Shown one piece after another: positions 1 through 12,251 of a stretch of 64,000 nucleotides of DNA. The position numbers were made by a program, and so were the translations under genes. Each line of letters opens with the position of its first letter. Position 1 is the stretch's first letter. The notes under the pieces are model-generated. The model was not told the DNA's origin. It did not search any database and saw only the letters and a list, made by a program, of their open reading frames with translations. Location: positions 33,839,041 to 33,903,040 of the forward strand of contig CM067069.1 of NCBI GenBank assembly GCA_033980235.1, written 5' to 3'. Origin of the DNA: Diadema setosum. Lineage: Eukaryota > Echinodermata > Echinoidea > Diadematoida > Diadematidae.

Positions 1-1092
1 TACAGCATCCTGTTCAAGAAAATCGTCAATGCACGTACCACGTATACAGTCAATAACGGCCGTTGTAATATATTTTGGGACGGTTTGTGAAAGAGCGCGA
101 GGGCTGTGGGAGACATTTTGTGCCATTTCAAAATTTACGTGATCACGACTTAAAGCTTTTTCTGCGTATATATTTCTCGATCAAAATGACGGTGGGACGA
201 AGTTTAACTTGCTTGAACTATAACGCGTCATCACAAATCATGAATGTGCATCATTTTCCTATGAACACCACAATTGATATTGTATGAATACGTGTCTGTC
301 TTTGGTTTTGCTCATGTATCACAAAACTCTTTTTTTCTGTTGTTAGTACATGTATGACGCATAATATGATGAATATTGGTAGCGTTGTGGGGAAAGAGCG
401 ACATAGAAGGAATGATATGAACGAGACTCCCTGTTTGCGGAATAAAAATGTAAATTCAGACAAATTGATCCTGTTCAGCTGATACTTTATAATAAGATGG
501 AAAAAAAAAAACATACCAAAAGAGTTACAATAGAAAGTATAGAGAATGTGGAACAGGACCACTTGACACTCCCTGTAAGGGACCTACAGTGTGCTCTTAA
601 TTGAGACCAGAGTGAAGGTAGGCCAAGTCCTTTCCGGATGGCAAGAGGACCGTAGCAGAACACGAACCTGGTGCCCAGAAGTCAAGTTGACAAATGGTAT
701 TGATACTCGACTGTATATGAATATGATAATATTACCACTGTTGCTTTACATAAAATAAAGGGAGAAGATCAAACTATAGCCAATGATGATGCATGTTTAT
801 CAGAGAGCCAGTGCCAAAGTTGGGGAGGGGAAAGTTGTAACACTATGAAATCGCATTTACCGTCATGAGATTTAATGAATGATCCCTTCATCACTATTTG
901 AGTCAGCATAAGGGGGTTGTCATTATTAAGTGGCAGCGACAGTCCAACGGGATACATAATGAGGAATTAGGGTACGTGGAGGGTGTGGTCACTGGTGATC
1001 GAGGATCGGTGCCTACTTTCCAAACCACACTGTACTGGAATGTGGGAGTTGGTGTTAAGAAGATAGCGCATGTAAATGATTATTCATCCATA

Positions 1093-1093
<1 letters not shown>
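1..1093. other. Unclassified intergenic DNA
   Basis: No gene, RNA or repeat recognised. The open frames here are short and have no domain signal. Confidence 0.4.
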
Positions 1094-1135
<42 letters not shown>

Positions 1136-1254
1136 TATATGTATCATATATTATATATTATATATACATACGTATATGTATATATATATATATATAATAT
1201 TATATATAATATATTATATATATTATATATACATATATATACATAATATATATA
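1094..1254. repeat. (TA)n microsatellite
   Basis: About 160 bases of TA repeats with interruptions such as ttcatatatgtatc. The frame giving IYIYIY across it is not a gene. Confidence 0.95.
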
Positions 1255-2150
1255 AACAGGTAGATGAAAATGGGAATAGCGTACAGGGCCTGTATCTTGC
1301 ACCTTAGCTAAGAGAGTGTGCCGCAGAAGATTATGTATGATAATAGTTTAATAAGATGAAATGATGATAATGAATAGTATAAAAATAGTAACAGGTGCTA
1401 TATAGTACAAATGATATCTTTCAGCCATTATAATAGCACTGCAAATGTTAAAAAAAAAACCCAACAACCCTAACATAATTTTGGAATACATGAACTATCA
1501 CTTATTCTTGTAAATTAAGTTATAGATTCAACTTAGGTTATGATTTGATAGCAGTTGTCTATTTGAAGCTCACCTATCCCACGAGTACAATGCAATGTGC
1601 AATTTTGTTGCATTTCAGGATAACAAGGAAGTAGTTTTCTATGTCCAAAATGTTTACAGCTATACGATTCCATCAAGTACTTAGTAATCATTGAAAATAT
1701 CGGGTCACGCATTCATGGTTCCGTATCTAAGAGGGCGCGTTGTTACCATTACCAAAGATCGTACACCTCATTGTGTTGGATCTTTGCCAGTATACAGTGC
1801 ACCGCGGCTGACCTACTCATTTAATGTTTGCCTTTGTCAAAGACCCTTTTAGAAAAATATGTTTCCACTCCAAACGAAACCAGTGGAGGGACAAGGACGT
1901 TTTCACTTTTCTTCACGTCGCTTCACTTCAGAAAATTCTCTTTCAGTAATAGCTGTTGGCATCGGAAGGTACTCAGTGTAGAAGAGAGACCTCTTCGCTG
2001 ACATTATAAAAAGATTGCGAGGGTTTCGTAAAGAGACTACCCTGTATACGACAGTTGCTCGTTGTCGTTGTGTTTTTATGCTTTGATGTTTGTTGGGGAA
2101 AACCAGAGTCATGCGCGTTTCATGGGTGAAACCGGCACTTCTTATGAAAC
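1255..2150. other. Unclassified intergenic DNA
   Basis: Nothing recognised as a gene or a repeat. Confidence 0.4.
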
Positions 2151-2481
2151 GCCATGTGTTGCAAAAGTCCGGAAACCCCTGATCAGTGTGTTTAAATCAT
2201 TAGTATGGAAAGCCATATGATGTAAGGGTCAAGAAAACCCATGATCAGAGGTTTGTATACTCTCTGTGGAAAGCTAAAACTACTGATCAGCAGTTAAATC
2301 GAGCTGTACATGAAGTGTTAAAACTACTGATCAGAGATTTTTTATTTTTTATTTTGCTCGTTCAGTGTTGGACACCTCTGATCAGTAGTTCTTACTTTGC
2401 ATGAGCAAAGAACACCTCCCTGATCAATCCATGGTTTTAAACCTCTGAATAGTTGTTCTCCCGACTTTTGCAACACATGGC
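2151..2481. mobile_element. TIR element with repeated GATCA boxes
   Basis: The 19-base perfect terminal inverted repeat GCCATGTGTTGCAAAAGTC (2151-2169) has its complement at 2463-2481. Inside, GATCA boxes in a CTGATCAG-like context begin at 2181, 2243, 2285, 2329, 2380 and 2422. Two more lie just outside at 2557 and 2601. No coding capacity, so a non-autonomous DNA element is the best reading. Confidence 0.7.
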
Positions 2482-2989
2482 ATGCTTTACTCCAGGTGTG
2501 CAAAGTAAAAACAACTAATTAGGGTTTTTAACGTATTTGAGCGAGCAACAATCTCTGATCAGTGGGTTACTCACTGCATGCACAGCGCGAAACATGACAC
2601 GATCAGTAGTTACAACCCTGCACAAATATCATGATTCAAAATTATTAGAACTTTATTTTCACCTTTTTTTTTCCGACAGAGCATACAAAGAAATATGTGA
2701 AATTTGACACGCGTGTCGTTGAAAATATACATAACCAGAGATAAAAGCATGTTCGTGTTCATGTCTATGTGATCATTACAAAAAAGCGACATAATGTATT
2801 TATACACTCTGCGAAAAAAAAAGGTGTAGGTACCCACTCCAAAGACCATATGCTTGTATTTTGTGGGTACCTCTGAGGGAAGGGGGAAAGAGGAATGAAG
2901 AGCTTACAAGTACAAAAAGTGTGGGAAACTGGGGAAATAAGGAATAGAATATTTGTAAAAAAAAGTGTTAAAAAAGGGAACAGAAAATA

Positions 2990-2996
<7 letters not shown>

Positions 2997-3026
<30 letters not shown>
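2997..3026. repeat. (GA)n microsatellite
   Basis: Perfect GA run inside the left arm of the palindrome. The matching place in the right arm has ctctccctcctcttctc, showing different tract evolution. Confidence 0.9.
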
Positions 3027-3033
<7 letters not shown>

Positions 3034-3076
3034 GATCAATTGTTTCTGTGGGCTTCGGCCTAGTTTGGTGTATGCA

Positions 3077-3468
3077 TTAAAAGGTGTGTACAGTTCTGGT
3101 CGAGGTGAGGATTTAGCTTTTAACGTTTTGCGAGATATTCAGAAATCACTCTATGAGATGTCAAAGAGCATGCAGTTCTAAGGGGTATCAAAAGTTTATT
3201 CGATGAAAGTCGATTTTGAAATGGCTGAGATATCCAAAAAACAAGGTTAAACAAAGAGATCCTAATAAAGTTGTGGCATGTCGCCTTTTATTATTAGCAC
3301 TTTGTTGGATATCTCAGCCAATTGAAAACCAATTTTCATCAAATAAACGTTGAATCCTTCTTAAAATTACATGCTCTTTCATATTTCATAAGAGGCTTTT
3401 CATTATCTCACTTAGGAATGTTCAAAACATGAATCCCCACCTCAACCAGTACTGTACAGTCCCTTTAA
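3077..3468. mobile_element. Palindromic MITE with TTAA ends (family A, copy 1)
   Basis: Bounded by TTAA at 3077-3080 and 3465-3468. The halves are inverted copies: 'ggctgagatatccaaaaaac' on the left, 'ttggatatctcagccaattg' on the right. A related copy lies at 17335-17772 and a diverged one at about 13040-13389. TTAA target sites fit Kolobok- or piggyBac-type transposases. No coding content. Confidence 0.75.
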
Positions 3469-3850
3469 ACTGATTTAGGTGGTGGTTTTTTTCTTTTTTC
3501 TCTCCCTCCTCTTCTCCCCATTTTCTGTTCCTTTTTTTTTTTGACACTTTTTCTTTCCCCGCCCCCCCGATTTCCCCAGTTTCCCGCACTCTTTGTAGTT
3601 GTATATAAGCTTTTCACCCCCTCTTCCCCCCCCCCACCCTCAGAAGTACCCACATAATACAAACATAGTCTTTGGAGTGACTACCTCCACTTTTTTTTCC
3701 GCAGAGTGTATAAAAACAATTGTATGTCTCGTTTGTGTACTGATCATGTAGACATGAACATGATAGGACGTGTTGCACTATCACAGCAGGGGAAAACAAA
3801 TAAGAGATATAGTTTACGTGTACATATTTTGTTTTCATTTTTATTTGCAC

Positions 3851-4689
3851 CGTAGCACATTTTATGAAGCATGATTTTCATCCGGAAAAAAAATCAAAAC
3901 TATCTGGCTCACCTTTATGTTTGTATCTCTTTCTTCTTCTTTTTTTTTTTTAAACTGGTGAAATGCTTGCAATAACGCTCGCAATAACGCTCGCAATGAT
4001 GTTCTGGTCCTTGAGCAGATAAATCAATACTCCGAAAAACCCAAAACATATACACTGACGAAGAATGACACATGCGATAGGATGTTCAGACGGTTCAGAC
4101 ATTCAATAATGTTAGTCATTGCCTTTACATCACTTGTGTAGAATGCATTATGCATGCATGCTTTCTTCTTTTAAAATCGATATCCCATTAGACAAAAGGC
4201 GATACAATACAATGCAAAAGGCGATATACATAATGCAAAGTGTATAAGCAAGAAGTAAAGAGAAGCAATCGTACGTAAAGCTGTATTGTCATCATTCATT
4301 TGTTATGAATCTTAAAAAGCATTCATATAAATTCCTTAATGCAATCAATTTTAATTAAAAACAAAACTCTGTACACATGTCCGGTTTTATACTCAAATTC
4401 AAAAGTCTGTTCAAAACCTTTCCTGACATTAAAAAAAAAAAATGAATTATAAGAATTGGCATTCCTAAAATCTGCAAGACAATAAAATGTTCAAAGTGCA
4501 GTTATTGTTATCTGATGGCAAGCGCTGATCTAAAGCATGAAGTGTGCCATACTACAATATCTCACATCATGCAACATGATGATCCTTGTGTCAATCTTTG
4601 TAAATAAATGTCACATTGTTTTGCATACTTACGAACGACTTTTTCTTTAGGTGAGAAATTTCAGTTAATCTACATTTACAAATGGAATT
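3851..4689. other. Unclassified intergenic DNA
   Basis: AT-rich, with simple A and T runs. No gene recognised. Confidence 0.4.
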
Positions 4690-4820
4690 TCACATCGCGA
4701 GTCATGAAGCCCACTGAGTTCGACACTGTAGGCAAATAAAACCCATGAGTTCGACACAAGGCGAATGAAGCTCATGAGTTCGACACTAGGTAAAAACAGC
4801 CCACGAGTTCGACAGATACA
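4690..4820. repeat. ~30-bp tandem repeat
   Basis: GAGTTCGACA occurs at 4715, 4746, 4775 and 4805, a 29-31 base period, in the wider context 'cccatgagttcgacac'. Short degenerate minisatellite. Confidence 0.75.
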
Positions 4821-6140
4821 ACACGGGGCGTAATGTGTCGGCCTCGTGGGCCTTGTTAGCATAGTGCAGAAGTAATGGACTCGATGGCCCATGGGCTGTA
4901 TGACTTGTGAGCGGTATGACTCGTCAGGCGTGGGTGCCGCGGTCTGGTGACGTGCACCAGTTATAGGACCTACTGCAGTATTGAACATTGGCGTTAGGAA
5001 GAGGGACATTAGTGAAAAACATTAGGACCATAGGAAGGAAACTAAAAAAAAAAAAAAAATCAGACTGATCTGCATGCTGATAATGAATATATTTCACAGT
5101 CAGATACAAATTCATAAAGTTATGAACTCTGTAAGTTTTACGTGTTTCTCACGTAACAGTGATCGTGCGATTGTGGTGACCATCTTGATCGACGAATATC
5201 CTCTAGAATTATTATCCTGGTCACTACATCGCAACAATAAGACTCGGATGATAGTGTAATTTGCGTTAAAGAGGACAATATCTTAGTGACGGTTTTGGTA
5301 CAGGTAATTGACATTCTTTTGAGGCGAAACGAATGCGGAGATTCTATTTTGTCAATACATGTGGAACTTTGACATCCAACGATATTCTGAAATCACGTAA
5401 GGTTTTGATGGAGGTACTATACATACTTTCTGTTCTTTATAAAGAATCATTTTGCACCTTTAGAAAACGTCTCATACTACAAATATCACCCACGCGCTTT
5501 TTAGTCACTGGATTCCACAACTCCAATAACAGACTGAGATGACACACCGGCTTATGACAATGAAATTCACCCTGTTATTATTATCATTAGCTTTTACAGC
5601 ACCGCCTACATTGCAAATATATTTTCAGTCCCTTATATAAAGATGGGAAAGCAGAAAAGACACACTCATTTGGTTCATAGCTGACGTATTATCATCAACG
5701 CGGCGTACCATATATCCCTGTAAGAATTTGAGGGTTTCCACTCAGTCACTTTAATAGAGTCTTTTCAGTGATGATTTGTAATCGCCTAACGGGTAAGTTT
5801 ACCTCTTTAATTTTTTTTTCATTTATTATTTAGTCAGTACTCACAAACTTTGATAAATCATAAGCCACTACTGATAATCATCGGCAGCTGTGACTTTCAT
5901 TTAATTTGTTCTGAGTATTTTCATTATCATGAGTTGTGTTAGAAATTGCCTGATAATGTACGGGGAAGCAAGATACTAATCAACTATACTGTATATCTCT
6001 TTACGGCGTCAGTGCAAATAGATTTTGTACGAAATAAACGTAGGCCCCTATATGGACACTGAACTTTGTACTATATATGTCACTACTATCACTACAGTAT
6101 ATCATATACTTCCGTGTTTACGGTGTATGAACATGGGCGT
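4821..6140. other. Unclassified intergenic DNA
   Basis: No recognisable gene or repeat apart from simple runs. Confidence 0.35.
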
Positions 6141-6145
6141 AAATC

Positions 6146-6246
6146 CCGGGGGGGGGGGGGGATGGGGGGGAGGGATATATCCCCCCCCCCCCTGAAATGG
6201 AGGATGGGGGATGGCCTGTACAATCATCCCCCCCCCCCCCCCCCCC
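6146..6246. repeat. Poly-G / poly-C inverted tracts
   Basis: Runs of G (6150-6174) and C (6181-6192, 6228-6246) make a strong potential hairpin. The Pro/Gly-rich frames across it are artefacts of composition. Confidence 0.85.
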
Positions 6247-6999
6247 TGAATTTTGAGGGGAAAAAATGGAGGAAGCAGAAATGTGATTGTATCAATTTTG
6301 GCATATTGCATGACGTTTGTACGCCGGCCTTCAGACAGGTAACAGAGCTGAACAGTATTCTATCTTGTAGGAAAATGTATCATTTTCTCAAGCGCTCGCT
6401 CGCTTCGCTCGCTCGCGAAGAAAGTAACATCGACATACACTGTAAGGTATGGCTCAGGCGTTGACAACGTCAAATAGTATAAGTAAACATGCTATGACGC
6501 GAGTAACTGGGGACCATCTGCAAAATATGTACGAAAACATACAAACAAACAATAACAACAATTTTATCGCCATAATTGAATCCCCTCCAATTCCTGAATC
6601 ATTCCTAATAGACCAGGAGCTGGCTGCTGGTCAATTTACCCCACCAAGCCCAAAATGTTTGACCCCTCAGAGTTGCTGGGACCACCCTCCTCATTGAAAA
6701 AATGGGCGTCAGCCTGGTCCCTGAGGTTGGGTTCGGCCCCCAGGGACCCCCCGAAAAGGCCCTCCGGCGGGTGTAATTTACCCCATGGAGCCCATGGACC
6801 AAACTTGGCCTAAATGAATGTCCTATGGGTGTACATAATCAAAATATAAAAACTGACAAAATATCTGGTTGGGAAAGGGGTTGCCAGACCACTTGTTTGC
6901 AGGTACAAAACCTCGTTTTTGGTCAAGGAGTCTGCGCCAAGACTACACTGTTCCATAGGCCCTGCACTGTAGCGTCTCCCAACAGTCCGAGGGACATTA

Positions 7000-7174
7000 T
7001 ACTAATGCTGCACAGGATAGAGTGTGTTAGTGAAGGTGTGGCGCGCTCGAGATTATTGACAATGGTGCGACATGCACGAGGCGCAGCCGAGTGCATGTTT
7101 GCAACCGTTGTCAATACTCGAGAGTGAGCCGCACCTTCACTAACGCCACGAAATAATCCTGTGCATCATTAGTT
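7000..7174. mobile_element. Nested hairpin MITE
   Basis: Long imperfect palindrome: 'tactaatgctgcacaggat' pairs with 'atcctgtgcatcattag', then 'gttagtgaaggtgtggcgcg' with 'gagccgcaccttcactaacg'. It lies in the left fold-back arm, beside or inside the TIR of the next element. Confidence 0.65.
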
Positions 7175-7636
7175 TTATAAAATGGGTCGAAAACTAACAG
7201 CATTATTCACGTACCTTTGTGGGTCAATACCAGTCAGCTACATGTAGCACTCGCTCAAAAGTCAAGATGTCCGAAGATGTTCGTCCCAAACATTTACGCA
7301 CGTCGCACTCGGAAATCCCGCACACTGTACTGTACGTACGTATAAGAGTATACGTACGCCACGTACTGTTATGCACAAGAAAGGCCGCCGGCTGTTGTGG
7401 CAGCCCGCGGCCCGAACTAGAAGTTGTTTACAGGATTGACAGCGCGTATAGTAGCGCGTGACGCACTTGTAACAACTGATTGAGTGCGCACTGCTAGTGT
7501 AAAACATTGTGACGTACGTCAGGCCAGGGAGGTGGAAGAGAGACTCTTCTTAGTGCTTACTTGAAGAAAATAATGCACGCACACGTGACTCATTTCAGCG
7601 CTTCCAATTGGCTACATTCTTGAACCCATTTTATAA
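7175..7636. mobile_element. Nested TIR element, 13-bp perfect ends
   Basis: TTATAAAATGGGT at 7175-7187 and its exact complement at 7624-7636. It interrupts the left fold-back arm. The right arm at about 10112-10122 (ggcaatgtccc) shows the uninterrupted sequence. Confidence 0.65.
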
Positions 7637-7752
7637 TGCCAGTTAGTGCATGTAGTAGTCTTGGCGCAGACTCCTGAACGCTCAACAAGGGTTTGTGCCT
7701 GCAAACTACCCGTTATACCCTGGGACCAAGGGTAGTTTGCACCCAGAAATTC

Positions 7753-7753
<1 letters not shown>

Positions 7754-7786
<33 letters not shown>

Positions 7787-7803
7787 CACATACACACACA
7801 CAT
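7754..7803. repeat. (CA)n microsatellite at inner arm end
   Basis: CA repeats directly abut 'agaaattcaa', the inner end of the left arm. Confidence 0.95.
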
Positions 7804-8599
7804 GACTCTATGTTAATTAGCTTTCTCAATACTATTAAAACAGACATTATCTTGCACATAATAAATGGCAGGCCTATAAGATGTTCATACCTTTTGAGTG
7901 TTTTACATGGATACTATCAATACACCTATAAGGAACACTGAAGAAATTTGAAATTTGTGTGGAGTTGTATAAAATGTTTTACTGTCCACCCAGCCTATAT
8001 TCTGTATGATGTATTCACCTTATATGAAGCACAAATAGAGCTGTTCAGAAAGTGCTGAAATAAAACCTTTGTTGTGAGTAGACTTCAGTTTCAGACCAAC
8101 CACAACAGCACTAAAGGCCAGTTGTATAACAGATTTAAGTAAACATTAATTTTTCATCAACAGTGCATTAAACATACCTTTAATAAAGTTTATGTCAACA
8201 AGAGGAAGTTGGGTATAGCTTGGATTACTTTCTTTTCTCCTGCTTGATATCCTCTTTTGAATACAAATAACAAGTCTCAATCCTCATATAATATAAGATT
8301 CTTTTGAAAACCTCAAACTAAAAACTTGTTGTGTATTTGGCTGATATAAACCACCCTACGATGCATGAAATAGGCAATGATTACAGCATCCATGGCAACA
8401 TTTCCTTTATTTCACTCTAATAAATTCCAAATCAGAATAACTGCAACATTACATTAAGAAATGGAGCTTAATAGTTTTGAAAATGATATCTATCCAATTT
8501 CATACTCAGTAGTGCATGTGACCTCATGGTTTTGGACAAATATTTGCATATTGATAAGAGTGATGAACATAATTATGGTGACTATAATAGCTTAACCTT

Positions 8600-9340
8600 A
8601 TATACATGTATATCGCTGAACTTCCTTGAAACATCAAATAACAAGCTTCTTCTGTAATGGAATAAACAGGCTAAGAGCATTTACTAAGTACTTTGATCTT
8701 GTGTTCTCTCTATTTCTTCAGCACTTTTTTTTTTGGGGGGGGGAGATCAACTTCTTATTTCTGGAGATACATTGTACTTTTTCATTTGTGATAGTTCCCA
8801 TACCCACACAAATGGTGGACATATACTGCAAACACTGTCATTGACAGTGACCATTAGGCCTACACACCGAGTTAAAACATGAAATCATCAGCTTACTGAA
8901 ATGGCTCTCTTTTTATATAGTATACTTGTATAGGCTAAGTGCATTAACTTGGTCTTGTGGTCCCTTTATTCCTTCAGCACTTTTGTCAATTCCTTATTTC
9001 TGGAGATACTTCATCTTCAGTTTCTCAGCCCAACACAAACAAAACTCAACCTATGTGTCACATATACTGCAAATGGCACATCATAATATGATTGTCATAA
9101 ACCGTGGACATATACACACAACATTGAAACATGAAATTACCAGCTGAAAGTTATGCTAGCTTGATTTCTTTCTTTAACAATAGCATGCACGTTGAGAGCA
9201 TTTACATGACAGTGTTCTAAAGTGTTCTCTTTTAAATCAGAATTTTTGTCGATTCCTCATTAAAGAGATATTTTGTCTACCTCCCCTCCACCCCCCCCCC
9301 CCCAAAAAAAAAGATATTACACTTTCAGGGTGTCACATAC
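8600..9340. repeat. Three degenerate ~250-bp direct repeats
   Basis: Units share 'cttatttctggagatac', 'ccttcagcac' / 'cttcagcact', 'gaaacatgaaat' and a 'gcatttac'-like block, starting near 8620, 8900 and 9140. No coding frame is conserved between units. They fill the loop of the fold-back. Confidence 0.6.
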
Positions 9341-9908
9341 ATAGTTAATGTTTATGATTTAGTTGAAATTAGTGGAAATTACACATGAAGTCATGCATTG
9401 CACTCTATGGTAGACTAATGCTTACATAAATTAAGTATAATGTAGGCCTAATAAGCATTGCACATGTTTCAGTCACAATCTATGATTCCTGAACTGACCA
9501 GTATTTTGAATGGATTTGTTTCATACAAATACCAAACATATTGGTCTATCAGCCAGTATGATGCTTGATTTGATCTATCATGTAACTGATGTCTACGCAC
9601 AACAATGGGTCTATTTCAGCATTTTCCATAAATGTATATGTATCATAATATTATCTATATTTTTTGTCACATAAGGTGGATACATATAAGGGTAAGCAGG
9701 TTGTGTGGCCAGTAAAACACCATACAATTGCACTCAAATTTCAAAATCTCTTCACTGCTCCTGCTTAAAGGTGTATTGAGAGTATCCATAAAAAGATTCA
9801 AAACGTATGAAAATTTTTATAGGTCGGACATTTTATACATGCAAGGTATCATGGCTGTAAACATGTTTTGTGTTACGGTGTAGTATTATAGTATACATGG
9901 AGTCATGT

Positions 9909-9938
9909 GTATGTGTGTGTGTGTGCGTGTTTGTGTGA

Positions 9939-9986
<48 letters not shown>

Positions 9987-9997
9987 GTGTGTGTGGT
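9909..9997. repeat. (GT)n microsatellite at inner arm end
   Basis: GT repeats directly abut 'gtgaatttctgggtg', the inner end of the right arm: the mirror image of the CA tract at 7754. Confidence 0.95.
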
Positions 9998-10924
9998 GAA
10001 TTTCTGGGTGCAAACTACCCTGGGTCCCAGGGTTTAACGGGTAGTTTGCAGGCACAAACCCTTGTTGAGCGTTCAGGAGTCTGCGCCAAGACTACTACAT
10101 GCACTAACTGGCAATGTCCCTCGGACTGTTGGGAGACGCTACAGTGCAGGGCCTATGGGACAGTGTAGTCTTGGCGCAGACTCCTTGACCAAAAAAGAGG
10201 TTTTGTACCTGCAAACAAGCGGTGTGGCAACCCCTTTCCCAACCAGATATTCTGTCAGTTTTTATTATTTTATTATGTACACCCATAGGACATTCATTTA
10301 GGCCAAGTTTGATCCATGGGCTCCATGGGGTAAATTACACCCGCCGGAGGGCCTTTTCGGGGGGTCCCTGGGGGCCAAACCCAACCTCGGGGACCAGGCT
10401 GACGCCCATTTTTTCAATGAGGGTGGTGGTCCCAGCAACTCTGAGGGGTCAAACCTTTTGGGCTTGGTGGGGTAAATTGACCAGCAGCCAGCTCCTGGTC
10501 TATAAGAAACGACAGTGACTGATGACTCAGTCAGGATACATCTATGTGCATACCAAGGGAAGATCAGGGACGTCGAATCTATGGGGGGCAAAGGGGCATT
10601 TGCCCCGCCCCAAAGGAAGTGTTTAGACAGACAAATCATTTATCCCCCAAGCAATTCCCGAGATGAGGACAAATCTCGAACTTTCTTAATGGAAAATTGT
10701 CCAAATATCGCCAGAACTATGCACCAGATCGTTGTATTGCAATCATGAACATGCAAAAGGTCCGCTATACAGGATAAGGGATAAACTTTGTACACTTTTG
10801 ACATAGACGTATATTCCCTAATTTATCAAAGAGTGTGCAGCAGATCTTTCACTTAACAAAAGCAACCTAATATGTATAGAGGCGTCGATGGGGGGGGGGG
10901 ATGGTTCTCAAATAAAAGTGGGAC

Positions 10925-12251
10925 AAACAAAAGCGAAAAAATATAGCTACAAACGGCAGTTTTTGGAGTGTAAAATTTTAAAATTTTAAAGCTCGCTCGC
11001 TCCGCTCGCTCGCATTTAACCGCTATGCCATTCTCCTGATGTTGCTGCCAGTGATTGACAGCAGGTGCACCCGGTGCGCCCCCCTTAATTTCCAAAGCGA
11101 AAATATAGCTACAAACGACAGTTTTTAGGACTGGAAAATGTCAAAATTTTCAAGCTCACTCGCTTCGCTCGCTAGCATTTAATCAGTATGCCATTCTCCT
11201 GATGTTGCTGCCAGTAATTGCCGGCAGTTGCGCCCGGTGTGCCCCCATAATTTCCAAAGCGAAAAAATACAGCCACAAACGGCAGTCTTTGGACTGTAAA
11301 ATGTCAACATTTTCAAGCTCGCTCGCTCCGCTCGCTCGCATTTAACCGCTGTGCCATTCTCCTGATGTTGCTGCCAGTAATTGCCGGCAGTTGCACTCGG
11401 TGTGCCCCCTAAATCTCCAAAGCAAAAAGTATAGCTACAAACGGCAGTTTTTAGACTGTAAAATGTCAAAATTTTCAAGCTCGCTCGCTCCGCTCGCTCG
11501 CATTTAATCGCTATGCCATTCTCCTGATGTTGCTGCCAGTGATTGTGAGCAGGTGCGTCCCCCTTAATTTCCAAAGCGAAAAATATAGCTACAAACAGCA
11601 GTTTTGGGACTGTCAAATGTCAAAATTTTGAAGCTCGCTCGCTTCGCTCGCTCGCATTTAATCATTATGCCATTCTCCTGATGTTGCTGCCAGTAATTGC
11701 CAGCAGTTTCTGCCCGGTGCGCCCCCTTAATTTCCAAAGCGAAAAAATACAGCCACAAACGACAGTTTTTGGGACTGGAAAATGTCAAAATTTTCAAGCT
11801 CATTCGCTTCGCTCGCTCGCATTTAATCATTATGCCATTCTCCTGATGTTGCTGCCAGTAATTGCCAGCAGTTTTCGCCCGGTGCGCCCCCCCCCCTTAA
11901 TTTCCAAAGCGAAAAAATACTAGTACAGGCACAATAAGGACATGTGGGACTGTAGAATATCAAAATTTTCAAGCTCACTCGCTTCGCTCGCTCGCATTTA
12001 ATCGTCATGCCATTCTGATGTTGCTGCCCGATTGCCGGCAGTTGCGCCCGGTGTGCCCCCATAATTTCCAAAGCGAAAAAATACAGCCACAAACGGCAGT
12101 CTTTGGACTGTAAAATGTCAACATTTTCAACCTCGCTCGCCCCGCTCGCTCGCATTTAACTGCTATGCCATTCTCGTGATGTTGCTGCCAGTAATTGCCA
12201 GCAGTTGCGCCTGATGCGGCCCCCCTTAATTTCCAAAGCGAAAAAGTATAG
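10925..12251. repeat. ~163-bp satellite array running into the assembly gap
   Basis: 'tccaaagc' begins at 11091, 11252, 11416, 11570, 11732, 11902, 12066 and 12232, giving periods of 154-170 bases. Each unit holds the near-palindrome gctcgctcgctccgctcgc, the block 'gccattctcctgatgttgct', and 'aaacggcagt'. About eight units are visible; the gap cuts the last. Unit lengths are not multiples of three, so the minus-strand repeat peptides are not a real protein. Confidence 0.9.

Larger units (their letters stand above)
2650..3850. repeat. 1.2-kb imperfect palindrome with a MITE at its centre
   Basis: The left arm (about 2650-3076) reappears inverted at about 3469-3850. Matching landmarks: 'tatacactctgcgaaaaaaa' with 'ttttttccgcagagtgtata', 'gtacccactccaaagac' with 'gtctttggagtgactacc', and 'gtgggaaactggggaaat' with 'atttccccagtttcccgc'. 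The arms have diverged by substitutions and by A, C and GA tract changes. The centre is the element at 3077-3468. Confidence 0.72.
6601..10508. mobile_element. Large fold-back element with inverted arms
   Basis: The left arm (6601-6997 and 7638-7753) reappears inverted at 9998-10508. Landmarks: 'gaccaggagctggctgctgg' with 'ccagcagccagctcctggtc', and 'gggtagtttgcacccagaaa' with 'tttctgggtgcaaactaccc'. The loop (about 7804-9908) has no transposase. Both arms meet a microsatellite at their inner ends, CA on the left and GT on the right. The left arm is split by younger insertions at 6998-7637. Confidence 0.75.

Noticed and set aside
898..1197. 99-residue frame ending in IYIYIY
   Set aside because: Its last third is the TA microsatellite; the rest has no domain signal.
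6066..6464. 132-residue frame with Gly/Pro runs
   Set aside because: Produced by poly-G and poly-C tracts; no conserved segment.
11179..12155. Minus-strand open frames of 80-145 residues repeating a peptide with QQHQENG and KCERAERAS
   Set aside because: They are translations of the ~163-bp satellite. Unit lengths vary from 154 to 170 bases, so the frame is not kept and no start, splice or domain evidence exists.
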